Shown here: piece by piece, positions 36,576-48,279 of the stretch
Position numbering within the stretch: the first letter of the stretch is position 1
Layout of the letters: each line of letters begins with the position of its first letter
Source of the DNA: Sorghum bicolor
Lineage: Eukaryota; Streptophyta; Magnoliopsida; Poales; Poaceae
Reading direction: 5' to 3'
DNA: 64,000 bases
NCBI RefSeq assembly: GCF_000003195.3
Contig: NC_012873.2
Span: forward strand, 21,602,347-21,666,346
Made by a program: the position numbers and the translations under genes
Notes under the pieces: model-generated
Seen by the model: the letters and a program-made list of their open reading frames with translations, nothing else
Databases searched by the model: none
What the model was told of the DNA's origin: nothing

Positions 36576-39023
36576 GTCAGTCGCGACGGCATACGACCAA
36601 ACCCTTCAAAAGTAAAGGCGGTACTCGACATGCGACCACCGAAGAACGTAAAGGATATCCAAAAGCTAACAGGATGTATGGCCGCCCTCAGTCGCTTCAT
36701 CTCAAGGCTAGGAGAAAAAGGCCTCCCTTTCTTCAAACTGTTAAAAGCGTCGGAAAAATTTTCTTGGACAGAAGAAGCCGACACCGCATTCAACCAGCTT
36801 AAGACCTTCCTCACTTCACCACCTGTCCTTACAGCGCCTCAGCCCAATGAAGACCTACTCCTTTACATTGCTGCATCCGACAGGGTTGTCTCCACGGCAA
36901 TATTGGTCGAGCGAGGTGAACCAGGTCACGCCTACAAGGTCCAGAGACCAGTTTACTTTATAAGTGAAGTCCTAAACGAGTCCAAGGCCAGGTATCCACA
37001 AATACAGAAGCTCATATACGCCATTCTAATAACGTCAAGAAAGCTGAAGCACTACTTCGACGGCCATCGAGTCCTGGTGACAACCAGTTTCCCTCTCGGG
37101 GATATCCTGCGCAATAAAGACGCCAATGGCAGAATCGTGAAATGGGCAATGGAATTATGTCCATTTTCCCTGGAGTTCCAGAGTCGCACCACTGTCAAGT
37201 CTCAGGCCCTGGTCGATTTCATTGCTGAATGGACGGATCTCAACGAGCCTTCCGTTCCCGATGTCTCAGACCACTGGTCAATGTTCTTTGACGGGTCCTT
37301 GAACATCAACGGTGCCGGCGCTGGGATACTGTTCGTATCACCCAACAAGGACAAACTGCGTTACGTCCTTCGAATCCTTTTTCCGGCGTCAAACAACGTC
37401 GCCGAATACGAAGCATGCTTACATGGCATAAGACTAGCCGTCGAGCTGGGAGTCAAGCGCCTCTATGTTTATGGCGACTCCGCTTTGGTCATCAACCAGC
37501 TCAACAAGGAGTGGGACGCAACCCACGAGAAGATGAATCTCTACTGCAAAGAAATTCGCAAATGGGAAACCAACTTCTACGGCATAGAGTACATCCACAT
37601 GGTCCGGGATAAGAACCATGCAGCAGATGCGTTGTCGAAGTTAGGCTCATCTCGGGCCCAGATCCCGCGGGGTATTTTCGTCCAGGACATCCACGAGCCG
37701 AGCGTAGGCTCCTCCCTGGTTGATAAGCAGCCCACCGAGGCAATGCTCATAGACGACGCCACTCTGACAACCGGTGGGCATGACTGGCGTACCCCGTTCA
37801 TCAAATACATATCGGACGGGACAGGCCTTCAGGACAAAACAGAGAACGAGCGTCTCATTCGACGATCAAAGAACTACATCCTGGTCGACGGCAAACTCAT
37901 GCGGAAAAACGCAAGCTCCAAAGTACTACTCAAGTGCATACCCCAAGATGATGGTATCAAGCTCTTAGAGGACATACATGCTGGATCCTGCGGCAATCAC
38001 GCCGCATCCAGAACGCTGGTCGCAAAGGCTTTCCGAGCAGGTTTTTATTGGCCAACCGCGGTCGGCGACGCAGAAAAACTGGTTCGACATTGTGAAGGAT
38101 GCCAGTTTTTCGCTAAGAGGACCCACGTACCTGCCCACGAAATTCAAACCATCCCGTCGTCTTGGCCCTTTGCTTGCTGGGGGCTTGACATGATCGGGCC
38201 ATTTAAACCAGCCCCGGGCAATTTCAAGTTTGTTTTCGTGTTAATCGACAAGTTCTCCAAGTGGATTGAATACATGCCTCTGGTCAAGGCAACCTCCGAG
38301 AAGGCTGTGGAGTTCCTCAATCAAATCATACACAGATTCGGCATCCCGAACAGCATAATCACCGACCTGGGCACTCAGTTTACTGGCACCACTTTTTGGG
38401 ACTTCTGCGATGACAGAGGCATAGTCATAAAATACGTGTCAGTGGCACATCCACGTGCCAACGGTCAAGTGGAACGTGCTAACGGAATGATCGTTGACGC
38501 CCTAAAGAAAAGGTTGTACACCAACAACGACAGAGCACCCGGTCGATGGATGAAAGAATTGCCGGCAGTGGTCTGGGGCCTCCGAACTCAGACCAGTCGA
38601 AACACAGGGGTGTCTCCCTACTTCATGGTGTACGGTGCAGAGGCGGTCCTGCCGTCTGACATACACTTCGGATCTCCTAGAATCGAACACTTTGACCAGG
38701 CGACCGCCGACAACGTCAGAGAACTCGAAATCAATTGCATGGAGGAAAAGCGTTTAGATTCTTGTCTCCGAACAGCAAAATATCTCGCGGCAGTCAGGCG
38801 ATACTACAACAGGAACGTCAAGGACCGTTCCTTCGTGGTCGGCGATCTGGTACTTCGATGGAAAACAAGCCAGGAGGGAATGCACAAGCTATCCACTCCC
38901 TGGGAAGGACCCTTCGTGGTGATCGAGGTCACACGACCTACGTCCTACAGATTGGCATACCCAGACGGAACGCGAGTGCCTAGCTCTTGGCACATCGACA
39001 AACTGCGACGTTTCTATCCATAA
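36543..39023 (+). pseudogene. R pol, RNase H, second RNase H and integrase part
   Basis: Open from about 36570 to the stop at 39023 (826 codons in this frame). In order: RT thumb and first RNase H ([31 protein letters not shown]); a second, archaeal-type RNase H with acidic residues in MFFDGSLN (about 250), AEYEACLHG (288), YGDSALVI (312) and HAADALSK; integrase with HHCC zinc finger ([11 protein letters not shown] ... CEGCQFF), DDE core ([26 protein letters not shown]) and a C-terminus ending [13 protein letters not shown]. The double RNase H is a known mark of the Tat lineage. The frame is intact but disconnected from the RT by the frameshift. Confidence 0.92.
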
Positions 39024-39282
39024 AGTTTTAATAACTTTCCTCTGTAAGTATCTTGTAATTGTTGATAATGAAATTCTCTATTTTTTCCCTGTACCTTGTC
39101 GCACACAGCACTCGGCAAAACTCCTGCAATGGATGCTCTTAACGACTACCAAGACGAATACGGTGACACGTCACTCAGATATTCTTACAGCGCTCAAAAT
39201 AACAGTCATGACAAAAAGCAAACTTTATTACAAACTTTACATACCCTGACGGGCAGACACTAGTCTATTTATACAGACTACT
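39024..39282. other. Gap between convergent pol and antisense gene
   Basis: 259 bases separate the pol stop (plus) and the antisense gene stop (minus). The minus strand has AATAAA at 39229-39224, about 54 bases after the antisense stop codon, a plausible poly(A) signal. The plus strand has AT-rich sequence near 39055-39080. Confidence 0.6.
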
Positions 39283-42200
39283 CTATTGGCCTAGCTGCTC
39301 GGGCTGATCACCCGCCTGGCCTTGCTGCCCGGACGAAGGGGTAGGGGCCACCGGCGCCTGGCTGGTCGAGACCGCAGGCGTCGACCGCCCATCTCCCGCA
39401 ACGGACGCGCCCGACAACTCCCTGGCCGACCTATCTGAACTCGGCTGGTCGGGGGGAGTGGCCGTTCCGCACAGATTGATGTCGCCGATCACTGTCGACG
39501 ACAAGTCCAGCAGACTACCCCGAAGCTCGTCCGCTTCCTGTGGACCGACTTCCTTCGGGTACCCCTTCTCCAGCCTGCTCAAGTCGACCAGGGGGTTGTG
39601 GGCGCGCACCATGCTGAGGACGTGCGCGCCGGCAAACTCCCCGGCGTCCTTCACAAACTGCTGGAGCCAGTCCCACGCCCGTTGCGCCTTCTCGACCGGG
39701 GTCAACTGCGGCGCGCGGGGCTGGCTCTCCGGGAGCTCGGGACTGATCAGGTCTAGGACCGGGGACACTCCTTTCCAGATCCTGCAACAGTTGACCTTCC
39801 AGGAGTCCCGGTCCTTGATCAGATCATCCAGGTGCTTCTTGGCGTTCACCTTGAGCACTGCAAACGAAACAAAGCGTTATTTTCGGCATACCAAACAAAC
39901 AAAGGGGCGACAAGCAGCAGCTAACAAGGCGGCACCCATTACCAGACAATTCCCGGTCCTTTCGACCCAATTCCTCTCCTGCTCGCCGCCCGGAGTCCAG
40001 CGCACCGGCGAGCTGTTGGCTGAGCTGCTCCTTCTCTTGTCGGAGGCGCGCCACCTCCTCCTCCAAGTCTGCGTGAATCATAAACTGGTCAGTAAAGCAA
40101 ACTACACAAGTACGCAAAGCTGCTCGGAGCGTGTGACTAACCTTCTCGCTGCCGGTACTGATCGGCCAAGCGACGAGTGAGGTCGAGACGACGCTCCTCT
40201 TGGGCACTCATCTCGGCCACCTTCTCCCCGACTTCCGACCGCAGCCGGTCTACCTCTGCGGCAAGGGCCTTGTTCTCGGCCACGACGCCTGCTATCTGGT
40301 CAAAGCACCGTTTCCGGTACTTTGCCGTTTTCATTGCGCCCTACAAAGCGAGCATATAACGACCATGCAAGACAAGGCATAGAATGTACAGCAGTACAAA
40401 AAGCCGCTTACCTTGACTTCGTCGACGAGGCGCTTGGCCGCGCGCTCCACCCTGGCGGCCTCCTCGGTCTCGGCGAGCTCCTCATGCCCGATAAAGTGAT
40501 CCCCGCGTTGGCGCCACACATAAACGTGTTGGCGGCCATCACGGGGGCGACCCTCAATCTCTTCCACCTCGTCATCGGAGGCCGCCCGGGTTTCCTCCTC
40601 CTGCGCTGCGTCACCCCCGGTGGTGGTCCCAGGTATTACTGGCCCTCGGACCAGACCTGGGGAGCCTGCAGCCGAAGAGTTTCCTGCTCGGGGCGGCGTG
40701 GGGACTTTACTCCCTCCGGCAGGAGGAGCGGTCGGGGATCTTCCCTCCTCTTCTGTGGAGCCAGCTGGGGGAGCCTCTTCAGCCCTGGTCGGGCTGCCTG
40801 TCGTAGTCGGTGCCGCGGTCGGAAGCCCCTCGGTGCTCCCAGGCGCGACTGCAGCTGTAGGCTGCTCTGTGGTCTGGGGGACCGTATCCTCAGCAGCGCG
40901 GACAGGCTCGCCCGTCCCTTGGCCGGCAGCCTGGCCGAGGTCGACATCCGATGCCGCACTACAGGAATAAAAGTGTAATTTCAAAAAAAAAAATCAAAGA
41001 GGAGTCCAAAATACGTAAGTCGAACACTTACAGGTCTGATCGACGGTGGGTCGCGGTGAACCTCCTCCTCGCCCGGCTGGTTGGCACCTGCGCCCCCATC
41101 TCGACCACTTGTGGTGCAGGGGCGTCACTGGCCACTCGATCAGTAGCGGCCGGCGCATTATCTGGGCGGCTCCGAGGCCGTCGGACCAACGACGGCGCAG
41201 CCTCCCCGTCGTCGTCGTCGTCGTCAACGATCCGCACGAGCCGACGACGCTTCGGTGCTTGGCTGCTCTCCGCCGGTGGATCTGCCGGCAGCTCCGGTGT
41301 CGGCAAGGGATCTGCCGGCAATGGCCTCTTCCCCGCTACCCTCTCCTCGGAGGTCGGGACGGGGCGGGCTTGGTCCTCCTCACTGCTGGTGTAATGAGTA
41401 CACCGAGCAGCGTCCTCCTCTGGCGGGTCTTCTCCCGCAGGATTTTCCATCCCCGGTGCCAGTGATACATACACTGTGCACCGGTCGACATCGCCGATCT
41501 GCAAAAGCAACAGAGATGAGTCAGCTGCAGACGATATACGAATGCTAAAACAAAATAATCTGCTACATACCTTTGGTGCTGGTCGTCCTAACTTGAAGGC
41601 TTGCACCCGATCACTGCCACGGATGAAGCCTCCGTCCGCGAAGTTAAACAGCTCGTTCAACAGCTGTTGTACCTCCGCTTTCTCCAAGATCTCCAGCCGC
41701 ATCCTGGTCGGGTCCACGCTTCCGGCATACTCGTACGCCGAGTGCACCCTCTTCTGGCAGGGCATCACCCGACGACAAATGAAGTTGCTGACCACGCCAA
41801 GCCCGTCCAGGCGTGACCAGTCGATCAGCTTCATGAGATCCGCCACTGGACCGTCGAACTCCGGGCGGTCGGTCCAGCTCATCCTCTTCTCAGGAATGTA
41901 TCCCACGTCGCAGAACGTGGAGCTGCCCGGTTCCTCCCTGATGTAGAACCACTTCCTGTACCATTCGGTCAAGGAAGTGTTCCATGGACAGTGCAGGTAG
42001 CGATTCTTCATTCCATCACGAAGGTTGAGGTATACTCCACCTGCAACCTTGGAGCCTCCAACTGCTCCCTTCTTCCTCAAGCAGAAAAGATACCGAAAAA
42101 GATCGAAGTGCGGCTCTATGCCAACATAGGCCTCGCACAGGTGGATAAAAGTGGAAATGAGGAGAATTGAGTTCGGGTGCAGGTTGCAAATCCCGATCTC

Positions 42201-42458
42201 ATAATACAAAAGAAGACCTTGAAGAAAATGATGAACAGGAACACCAAATCCCCTCTTAATGAAATCTTCAAATACGACGATCTCACCGGCGCGGGGGTCG
42301 GGGTAGCTCTCCCCCTCCGGTGCCCTCCAGCCGCCGAGCTCCGGGCTGTGCAGAAGCCCCATGTCGACGAGGTCACCAAGAGATTTCGTGGTGCTGCGGG
42401 ACTTTTTCCACTCCTTGGCCATCAGTTCGGCCCTCTTCTTGGAGTCGCTCTTCGCCAT
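39283..42458 (-). CDS. R antisense gene, six exons, Transposase_28-like protein
   Basis: Exons on the minus strand: 42458-41571, 41498-41032, 40958-40412, 40340-40142, 40068-39943, 39857-39283. All five introns (71-85 bp) begin GT and end AG (donors GTATGT, GTAAGT, GTAAGC, GTTAGT, GTAATG). Exon lengths total 2802 bases, exactly 933 codons plus stop, and the phases agree at every junction. Start ATG 42458 (MAKSDSKKRAELMAKEW). Residues about 45-270 resemble the 'putative gypsy type transposon' domain PF04195 (RAGEIVVFEDFIKRGFGVPV, STFIHLCEAYVGIEPHFDLF). Then come acidic/basic low-complexity parts with PKRRRLVRIV (possible nuclear signal), coiled coil in exons 4-5 (ENKALAAEVDRLRSEVGEKV, EEEVARLRQEKEQLSQQLAG), and a C-terminal globular part. 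Function unknown. No stop or frameshift seen, unlike gag-pol opposite. Confidence 0.85.
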
Positions 42459-42570
42459 TGGAGGTGCGAAAGTGGGCTTGAGTTAGGAAGATGCAGGTGA
42501 TTGAAGGAGGCGAGAGCGGAAGGCTTGAAGGCAATGGCAGGGTAAGCAGTACAGGCGGAACTGTCAGGCT

Positions 42571-42577
42571 CTTATAA
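42571..42577 (-). promoter_or_regulatory. TATA box of the antisense gene
   Basis: Sense GCGGGTTATAAGAGCC, about 115 bases before the ATG at 42458, followed by a C/T-rich leader (CCGCTCTCGCCTCC). This is a standard plant core promoter layout, independent of the LTR promoters. Confidence 0.6.
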
Positions 42578-42872
42578 CCCGCAACTCCACCTCTCCCACT
42601 TCCCGTATTCTCGGGAAGTGGGCGGGCCATGCGGCGGATGCGGCGTTTCGGTTTACAATGATTATAGACAATTAATGCGGCGGAGTTTTCGTACCAATTG
42701 ATGGTTTCCTTTTCCCAAACCATGCAAAGGGCGGCTGCACAGTTGCCAGGCGCAACTTTTCATGCATCCATCTGACACCCCGTCAGGAGGTCTCGTCACG
42801 TCAACTTTAACTGGAAAGATATTTTCAAAAACAAGAAGACACATATGCCAGAGAGTCAACAATCCGGGGACT

Positions 42873-43200
42873 GCACCGACCACCGAGCACTCGACGCTCG
42901 GGGACTGGTCGCCAAGTCTATCAGCTCGGAACTTCAAGGACAGCACCGACCGCCGAGCACTCGACGCTCGGGGACTGGTCGCCAAGTCTATCAGCCCGGA
43001 ACTTCAAGGACAGCACCGACCGCCGAGTACTCGACGCTCGGGGACTGGTCGTCCAGTCTATCAGCTCGGAGCTTTAAAGATTGCACCGACCACCGAGCAC
43101 TCGATGCTCGGGGACTGGTCGTACAGTACAGCAACACAGAATTCTAAGGAGCGCACTTGGTGCTTGGGGACTGGTCGATTGGTCTATTCAATTGCAGACG
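42873..43200 (+). repeat. 70-bp minisatellite in the R 3' region
   Basis: Four units of 70 bp start at 42873, 42943, 43013 and 43083, plus a decayed partial fifth from 43153. Each has the core CTCGGGGACTGGTCG. Units 1 and 2 are nearly identical; units 3 and 4 diverge progressively. Such repeats between pol and the 3' LTR are known in Tat-type elements. Confidence 0.9.
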
Positions 43201-43681
43201 GACTAGTAAATTCAATTTTTTAGACCTTGCTACAAGGCTCATACTTCGCCTTCCAGCAAGCTCGGGGACTACATCGGTACGATGCATCTGGCGATGCATC
43301 TCAGTTACAGAATTTCATTGAGGACTTTTATTTAGACCCTGGCACCACGTGCCTACGTCACCTACTACCAGGCTCGGGGACTAAGTGGGCACACTTCACC
43401 TTGCGGTGAATATGTTTGCTTTTTTGATGTTTATGCCTTTCAAAAAAGTAAAGTGGGCACACTTCACCAGGAAAGAAATCTTTTTTAATTTAGAGCACCA
43501 TGCATTCTTCGAACAACCTGCTTCTTCGATGTCAATGTTGATCAACTGTTTTTTGAGTTGGTCAAAATACTGTTGCAACTGTTTGGACGACTTTCCTGCT
43601 TATTGAAGACGTCAAGCGTCACTGATCGAAGAAGCTCAAGACGGTGTGTTACATCACAATACATGGTGCTCGGGGACTAGC
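43201..43681 (+). other. R 3' noncoding region up to the 3' LTR
   Basis: No gene seen. The word CTCGGGGACT recurs at about 43261, 43372 and 43670, the last just before the 3' LTR, so the minisatellite core also forms the PPT region (GCTCGGGGACTAGC). AGTGGGCACACTTCACC occurs twice (about 43384 and 43452). Confidence 0.65.
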
Positions 43682-44144
43682 TGTGGGGGTATAAACCCCT
43701 ATACCCTTACGGCTAGACTTGGGCCAGGAGGCTTGGCCCATTACGAGACGAGTTCAAAGGCTTGATCCGGTAGCCTGGAGTTTCGCGCAAGGAAGCAAGA
43801 TGTGGAGATCAAGCAGAATTCTAGTCGGTTAGAATAGGAATTGATATCAAATTATCCATGGCAATTGTAACCGACTAGGATTAGTTTCCAGATCTGTAAC
43901 CCTGCCCTCCAGACTATATAAGGAGGGGCAAGGGACCCCCCTAGGACACATCATATTCTCTCAACACAATCCAATACAACCAGACGCAGGACGTAGGTAT
44001 TACGCCAACTCGGCGGCCGAACCTGGATAAAAAGCTTGTCCGTGTCTTGCGTCACCATCGAGTTCGTAGTTTGCACACCGTCTACCGATAAACTACTACC
44101 GTGGGTATACCCCAAGGTAGACTGCCGACCAGCTTTCGTCGACA
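43682..44144 (+). repeat. R 3' LTR
   Basis: 463 bp, TGTGGGGGT ... GTCGACA, four differences from the 5' LTR, followed by TSD ATGGC (44145-44149). Confidence 0.97.
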
Positions 44145-44149
44145 ATGGC

Positions 44150-45010
44150 ATTTAAATTAAGCGTGGTGCTTAGGTTAAATAGCCTTCCTTAATCTGATTA
44201 GACATGGAGTCTAGTTTGGTTACTGAACTAAAAACTGCTTGAGTAGATATTGGTATATTTTGTTGGACTAACCCCTGTAGGAAATCTTTCAATAACAACC
44301 TGGGAAGTCCTGAGATGCAAACTCATTAGAGATGAAGAAAGTGACACATGAAGTTTAACAATTTGCACAAGAAAGACGTAGCTCATAAGAGATGATTCAT
44401 GGAGGGTGCCACAAACACGATGCACAACCGCTAAGAAAGGAAAGCTTCCACAAGGTGATACTGTACCATCACTCTTCAAGTAAGGTAACATCTTAAGGTA
44501 CTTGACTAACACTTTTATAAGCTCCTCCTTGGTTCTGGCATTCACATAAATAAAGAGACAAACATGTATGATTTATAACTCCAAATTAACCAACTCAATT
44601 AATTCAACATGTTTAGTCCTTTAATCTTTGTTCTTAGTACTACCTTCGTGACCCCACACTCCTAATCATATAAGCTAAAGTATTGCACATTCAATCTTTG
44701 GAAGATATAAACAAAACATAAATATAGATAGATTATCTTTCCATTAGGTTGAGCCATCTGATCTGACAAATGCTACACTCATGATCCATCAACTTTGTCT
44801 TGCTCACTATGCTTAAGGTTAGAGAAGGACAAATACACTTTTGGTTCTGTTGGTGTTTTCCACCAACAGGGCCCATGTACTTGATCTCTACCTTGTCTCT
44901 ATGAGCAGGAACACTTCGAGCATAATATGAAGGAGTTTTACAACTCCCAGATTCCACCAAGTGAAGAACTAGGATCTACGAGCACAAACACACTGGAGAT
45001 ACTGGACGCT
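44150..45010 (+). other. A1 spacer, right part
   Basis: Continues the A1 spacer after R and aligns inverted with A2 12791-13600. No convincing sense ORF until the zinc-knuckle remnant. It includes the reverse-strand ORF at 44228-44545. Confidence 0.6.
44228..44545 (-). CDS. Possible small antisense ORF in the A1 spacer
   Basis: 105 codons starting MNARTKEELIKVLVKYLKML. It reads against the element. The homologous part of A2 (about 13205-13540, plus strand) begins similarly (NARTKEKLIKVIFKYL) but has several stops. No domain is recognised. It may be a chance frame. Confidence 0.25.
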   Translation of the reverse strand: MNARTKEELIKVLVKYLKMLPYLKSDGTVSPCGSFPFLAVVHRVCGTLHESSLMSYVFLVQIVKLHVSLSSSLMSLHLRTSQVVIERFPTGVSPTKYTNIYSSSF

Positions 45011-46201
45011 CAGGCAATCACTGCCCTAAGATGCTTGAGGACGTGAACTACATCAACAACAATAACAACTATTACTACAACCGTCCTCAACAACATCAAG
45101 GTTGGAATCAACAGAGGCCTAATTACTCAGAGAGGTGATCTAGGACGTCCCGTCATCCCGATCTCCATCGGCATGGTGGACTTCCCAGAAGCACTCTGCG
45201 ACTTTGGCTCCAGCGTCAACATTATGCCCAGGGTTGCAGATCGGACACTTAGTTTCCCAAAGGAAATATTGAAGAACCTCTGCGTCCGAGTTGGTACCTT
45301 GTATGCTCTAGCAGACTTCATGATGATAGAGACTGGTACTGAGGAGAGGGTACCCATCATCTTAGGGAGGCCATTCCTAAACACTAGAGCTGTCATCTAC
45401 GCTAATGCTGCCAAGATCAGTTTCTACATCAAGGGGAAGAAGGAGACTTTCCTTCAAGAACAAGACTACACAAACTTCAGAGCAACTCCGACATCAACCA
45501 AGGAAGAGGACCAACAGGAGGAACAGGAACAAGCAAATGTGGACCAAGTCAGCTAAGATGGTCACTGCAGTTCAAGGAGGTCAAGATCGTCGACTCAAGT
45601 CACCTTTCTTGATCAAGAAGGACGACCCTGGTGTTCTAAGCATTGAGTGCACAATCAACAGATACTCTTTTCAGAAGACACTCTACGACACCGGATCTGA
45701 CGTCAACATAATGGCCGTAGTCACTTATCAGCTCCTGCATAAAACCATGCCCCTACAACCAATATACATTCAGCTATAGATGACTTTCAAGTTATTGACA
45801 TGGGAGAAGATGAATATGATCCACCCACCATCCTTGGAAGACAGTTCCTTAGCACTATCAAAGCCATCATCTATATTGGAACCGGAGAAGTCCACATACA
45901 CTTCTCCTCTGAGAAGGTATGCCGCTGTTTTACTGACCCTAACTATATAGTTGAAGACTCTAAGCTGGTCAGGACAAGAAGAAGACATCGCAACCGCAAC
46001 CAGAGGAGGCAAATCATCACGGACGGATGGGTAGACTACGAAGGAAAAGTGATAAGGACTGAAGACATACCACTTGAACATAACTGTCCTGAGGAGACCA
46101 TAGCACCGAGTCAGGTGTGGAGAGAGAATATAGTTACACACGAAGAGGAGGCGCCACCGGAATCACCGACTACGTCATCCAGCGAATCCCAGGACGATTA
46201 A
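45011..46201 (+). pseudogene. A1 zinc-knuckle remnant, PR1 and PR2 in tandem
   Basis: Knuckle-like GRSGNHCPKMLED then an Asn/Tyr-rich linker. PR1: GMVDFPEALCDFGSSVNIM (from 45173) with an in-frame loss of about 19 residues before ADRTLSFP, then ALADFMMIETG and VPIILGRPFLNT. After a frameshift near 45455-45480 and a basic linker comes PR2: SIECTINRYSFQKTLYDTGSD (near 45640-45705), a stop after YIQL (45777), a small deletion, then MGEDEYDPPTILGRQFLST (from 45800). The tail is basic (RTRRRHRNRNQRRQ) then acidic, stop 46199-46201. Two Asp-Xaa-Gly sites about 160 codons apart show duplicated retropepsin domains. Three or more lesions. Confidence 0.82.
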
Positions 46202-48279
46202 GAAAATGGAGAGTCCCGCTCGGAGGACTTAAAAACACCGAACTCCTTGCCAAGAGGTAAACTTGGTAGTTATCCTTTCCCTTTTAATTATTTCAAATAG
46301 TTTACTTAGTTAATCATGTTCGTATTATCCTAGAAAGAAAATAAAAATGTGAAAAAAAACTGTAAGCCCCATGTGAGTAGACGAGTGGCATAAAACCCAT
46401 AAGTACATTCACTGTGGTGGCATAAAAATAAAATAAATATTTTTCTGCTTTATAAAAACAAAAATATAAAAACAGAGAGTAATATTTATTAAGGAGTCTC
46501 AACATGATAAAGGATAGATATTTATGCTAACACCTAACCAGTTCCACAAGCTTTGTTGTCTATTTGAGCTCCACAGAATTTAAGAATCAAGAAGACTAGC
46601 AGACGGAGGACATTCTAATCGCTGTCAAAATACTGCTGACTTTCAAACACACCTCTACCACCTGCTAGCTACATCAAGAGAAATTACGTCAAAATTCAGC
46701 TTGGGGGAGAGCACCCCCATTTATCTCGATAAGTATTTCTATCTATCTTTATACTTATACTATATTAGAATATAAATACACATAACTATGAAAAACCAAA
46801 TAAAGATTTTATGCTTATATATATTTTGCTTAGTGTGTTTAATAAATAAATAAAGTGGCTATGCTAATCTGTATCTAATAAAACTTAAGCATGGATATGA
46901 TGAATAGTTGCTCTGCCTAATTTGTAAATTTGAAGTTCTCTCTCAAGTTTAGATATAACTGTTATAATTTAAGGCTTGCTCTAGACCTAAACTTGTGGGA
47001 TGAAAACTTGATCTGAAGTCTAAGTTGTTAACGGATACGATATGGGAAGGTTGAGCTGCTGTTCATCTGTTCCTAGAGATGCTAGAATTCTGGAGAATTT
47101 TATCTTTGAAAAATCTTTAAAATGTTGCATGATGAGTTCCTGTATGATGAGAGTTTAAATTCCTACCACAGCCATATATACATGCTTGCTAGACCTTGAG
47201 CCACACATTTACTATTTACTGCTTATGAGCATTGAGTGTGGTCAAGCTGTGTAGACCCTTAGGAGCTTGTCATGTGGTTAAATCAAGATTCACTTGCACG
47301 TTCACTCATACATGCTACTTCTACTCCGGAAGTACCATCCACATATATCCACTCATTTCCATCTCCAAAACCACCCAAAAGTATTCTACTCCTAATCCGC
47401 GAGAGAATAACCAAAAATATTTCTGTTTCCCCTTGTGAAATAAATGGTCAAGTTATCTTGTTACTACCACTTGTTATATTATCTCAAGAGATGAATGCTC
47501 TGAAAAAAAAAGAGAAAAAGAAAATAAAAGATACGAGGAAATAAAAAAGGAGCAAGTGCTCGGAACCTCGAAAGAAAAGAAAAAGAAGAGCATCTCATTC
47601 TCCTCATAAAGTTTCAAAAGCAAGGAAGGTATGTATCCCCTCAAAGAGCAAAGTAGAATTAGGCTTCCACCACCATTGTTATCACCATCATCAACATACA
47701 CCATTCATTTGCCACACATGCACATCTTGATTTGGCTAATTGATTTGTTTCTTTGGATCCATGGTTTGACTATGCAATAAATGTCTTGTAAGTATGTATA
47801 CTTTATCTCCCACCTATGAGCTTCAGATATTAAAGCCTTATTAGAGTAGGGTGAGAGAGAAGACAATGTCACTATGCTTCATACCACAAATACTACATAT
47901 CTTGAGAGAAGGCATATACCATCACTGCCTTGGTAAGGATCCAAAAATACCACAAAAGAGAGACCTGAGAGAATCATACAAGGAATTTTTGAGTTTTATT
48001 TGAAAATCTGCAAAAAACCCCAGAGCTATAGCTGATCAAGAATAAGAGACATGGCACTTGGCTAGACTGTTCTATCTTTTAACCACTCAAGACAGATGTG
48101 ACGGTTACAAATCCTATGGTGTAGGTAAAGTAAGTAAGTTTTAAGTCTTAACAGTTTATTCTAACTCAGAGATGAGATCTTGCTTAAATGCGTGTGTACT
48201 TCTAAGAAATGAAACCACTGCAGAAACTCTTGAGTTCATCCTTGCTCAGGGACGAGCAAGAGGTAAGCTTGGGGGAGTT
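46202..48279 (+). other. Noncoding 3' tail of element A1
   Basis: About 2.1 kb without a supported ORF, colinear with the tails of A2 and C. Internal PPT-like motif CAGCTTGGGGGAGAGC at 46697-46712, with a GGGGG/CCCCC hairpin. Terminal PPT AAGCTTGGGGGAGTT at 48265-48279 directly before the 3' LTR. Confidence 0.75.

Larger units (their letters stand above)
32212..44144 (+). mobile_element. Element R: RIRE2-like Ty3/gypsy (Tat lineage) retrotransposon
   Basis: 11,933 bp, LTRs 32212-32674 and 43682-44144 (both 463 bp, four substitutions), TSD ATGGC at 32207-32211 and 44145-44149. Plus strand: PBS, gag, PR, RT, RNase H, a second RNase H, integrase. Minus strand between pol and the 3' LTR: a spliced gene with a Transposase_28-like domain. 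Then 70-bp tandem repeats. Small LTRs, a PBS of tRNA-Arg type, the second RNase H and the antisense ORF are established traits of Tat/RIRE2/Grande-type elements. GC-rich compared with the surrounding elements. Confidence 0.95.

Noticed and set aside
40322..41465. Several open plus-strand frames of 100-218 codons
   Set aside because: They lie opposite the exons of the antisense gene of R, whose GC-rich codons leave the other strand open. They have no matching splice structure or known motifs.
42873..43200. CRISPR-like regular repeats
   Set aside because: The 70-base units are contiguous and diverging, with no spacers, and this is plant DNA. It is a minisatellite.
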